The notes beneath the pieces are model-generated. The model was not told where the DNA came from, searched no databases, and was given only the letters and a program-made list of their open reading frames with translations. From Auriscalpium vulgare (lineage: Eukaryota; Basidiomycota; Agaricomycetes; Russulales; Auriscalpiaceae): 64,000 nt of DNA. Within the stretch, counting starts at the first letter, position 1, and each line of letters begins with the position of its first letter. Position numbers and translations under genes: made by a program. Where the stretch lies: NCBI GenBank assembly GCA_019915015.1, contig JAHBBC010000006.1:1754129-1818128 (forward strand), written 5' to 3'. Below, one piece after another: positions 63,803-64,000 of the stretch.

Positions 63803-64000
63803 GGCACGCTAATGAGGCCTCGTTGTCTGGATATTCGTGACGGCGTGAAGGTATGAGAGGAAGAGCTGGCGGCGGCGAGCAGCAGATGTCGTTAGTTATA
63901 AGCAGCATGTTCGAGGCCGCAGAAGTTCGCGGCTCGCGATCTTCGAACAACAGCAGCACGTGACCCTGTCCGCGTGCGCGCCTCAAGGGCATCGCGTGGG
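63803..64000. other. upstream region of the MARVEL-like gene, window edge
   Basis: This holds the likely promoter and leader; no gene is visible before the window ends. Confidence 0.35.

Overview
The window is nuclear DNA of a filamentous basidiomycete, most likely a wood- or litter-decaying agaricomycete. The evidence is gene-dense, GC-rich sequence, genes broken by many introns of about 50 nt (gt...ag), tight divergent gene pairs, an AA9 lytic polysaccharide monooxygenase, and fungal forms of almost every protein recognised. There are no bacterial-style operons. Exon edges were read by eye from splice signals and frame continuity; where exon lengths were summed to a whole number of codons this is stated.

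Left arm (1-17.7 kb): the 3' end of TRA1 (SAGA/NuA4 scaffold) converges on a BRD8/Bdc1-like bromodomain gene that is probably also NuA4. Then come a vacuolar aspartic protease (PEP4-like), a CTK1/CDK12-type kinase with a likely frameshift in a G run, a divergent CSN4 / PUB-domain pair, and a large unknown gene whose protein carries Y-P-x-F-x-I-Y-P motifs encoded by nine consecutive phase 1-1 mini-exons.

Middle (17.7-26.9 kb): a BAH-PHD chromatin gene is split by a 6,861-bp DNA transposon (18803-25663) with 32-bp inverted ends and a perfect 8-bp target duplication. The transposon has one gene joining a Ulp1-like cysteine protease, a zinc-finger-like segment and an RNase-H-type transposase core; the core has an apparent 1-nt frameshift. 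A TTGGC/GCCAA-rich repeat adjoins the right end, and the 3' remnant of the host gene lies beyond it.

Right arm (27-64 kb): AA9 LPMO, patatin-like lipase, TGS1 cap hypermethylase, CipC-like protein, ORC4, MED20, a proline-rich unknown, an NDR/Cbk1 kinase, a PX-DUF3818 protein, a small unknown, CCDC47, an Stb6-like protein, a LONRF-type RING-Lon protein, G6PD, THOC5, UBC8/UBE2H and a MARVEL-like membrane protein. These are mostly housekeeping genes arranged as alternating divergent and convergent pairs. The transposon locus and the mini-exon array are the two least ordinary parts of the window.
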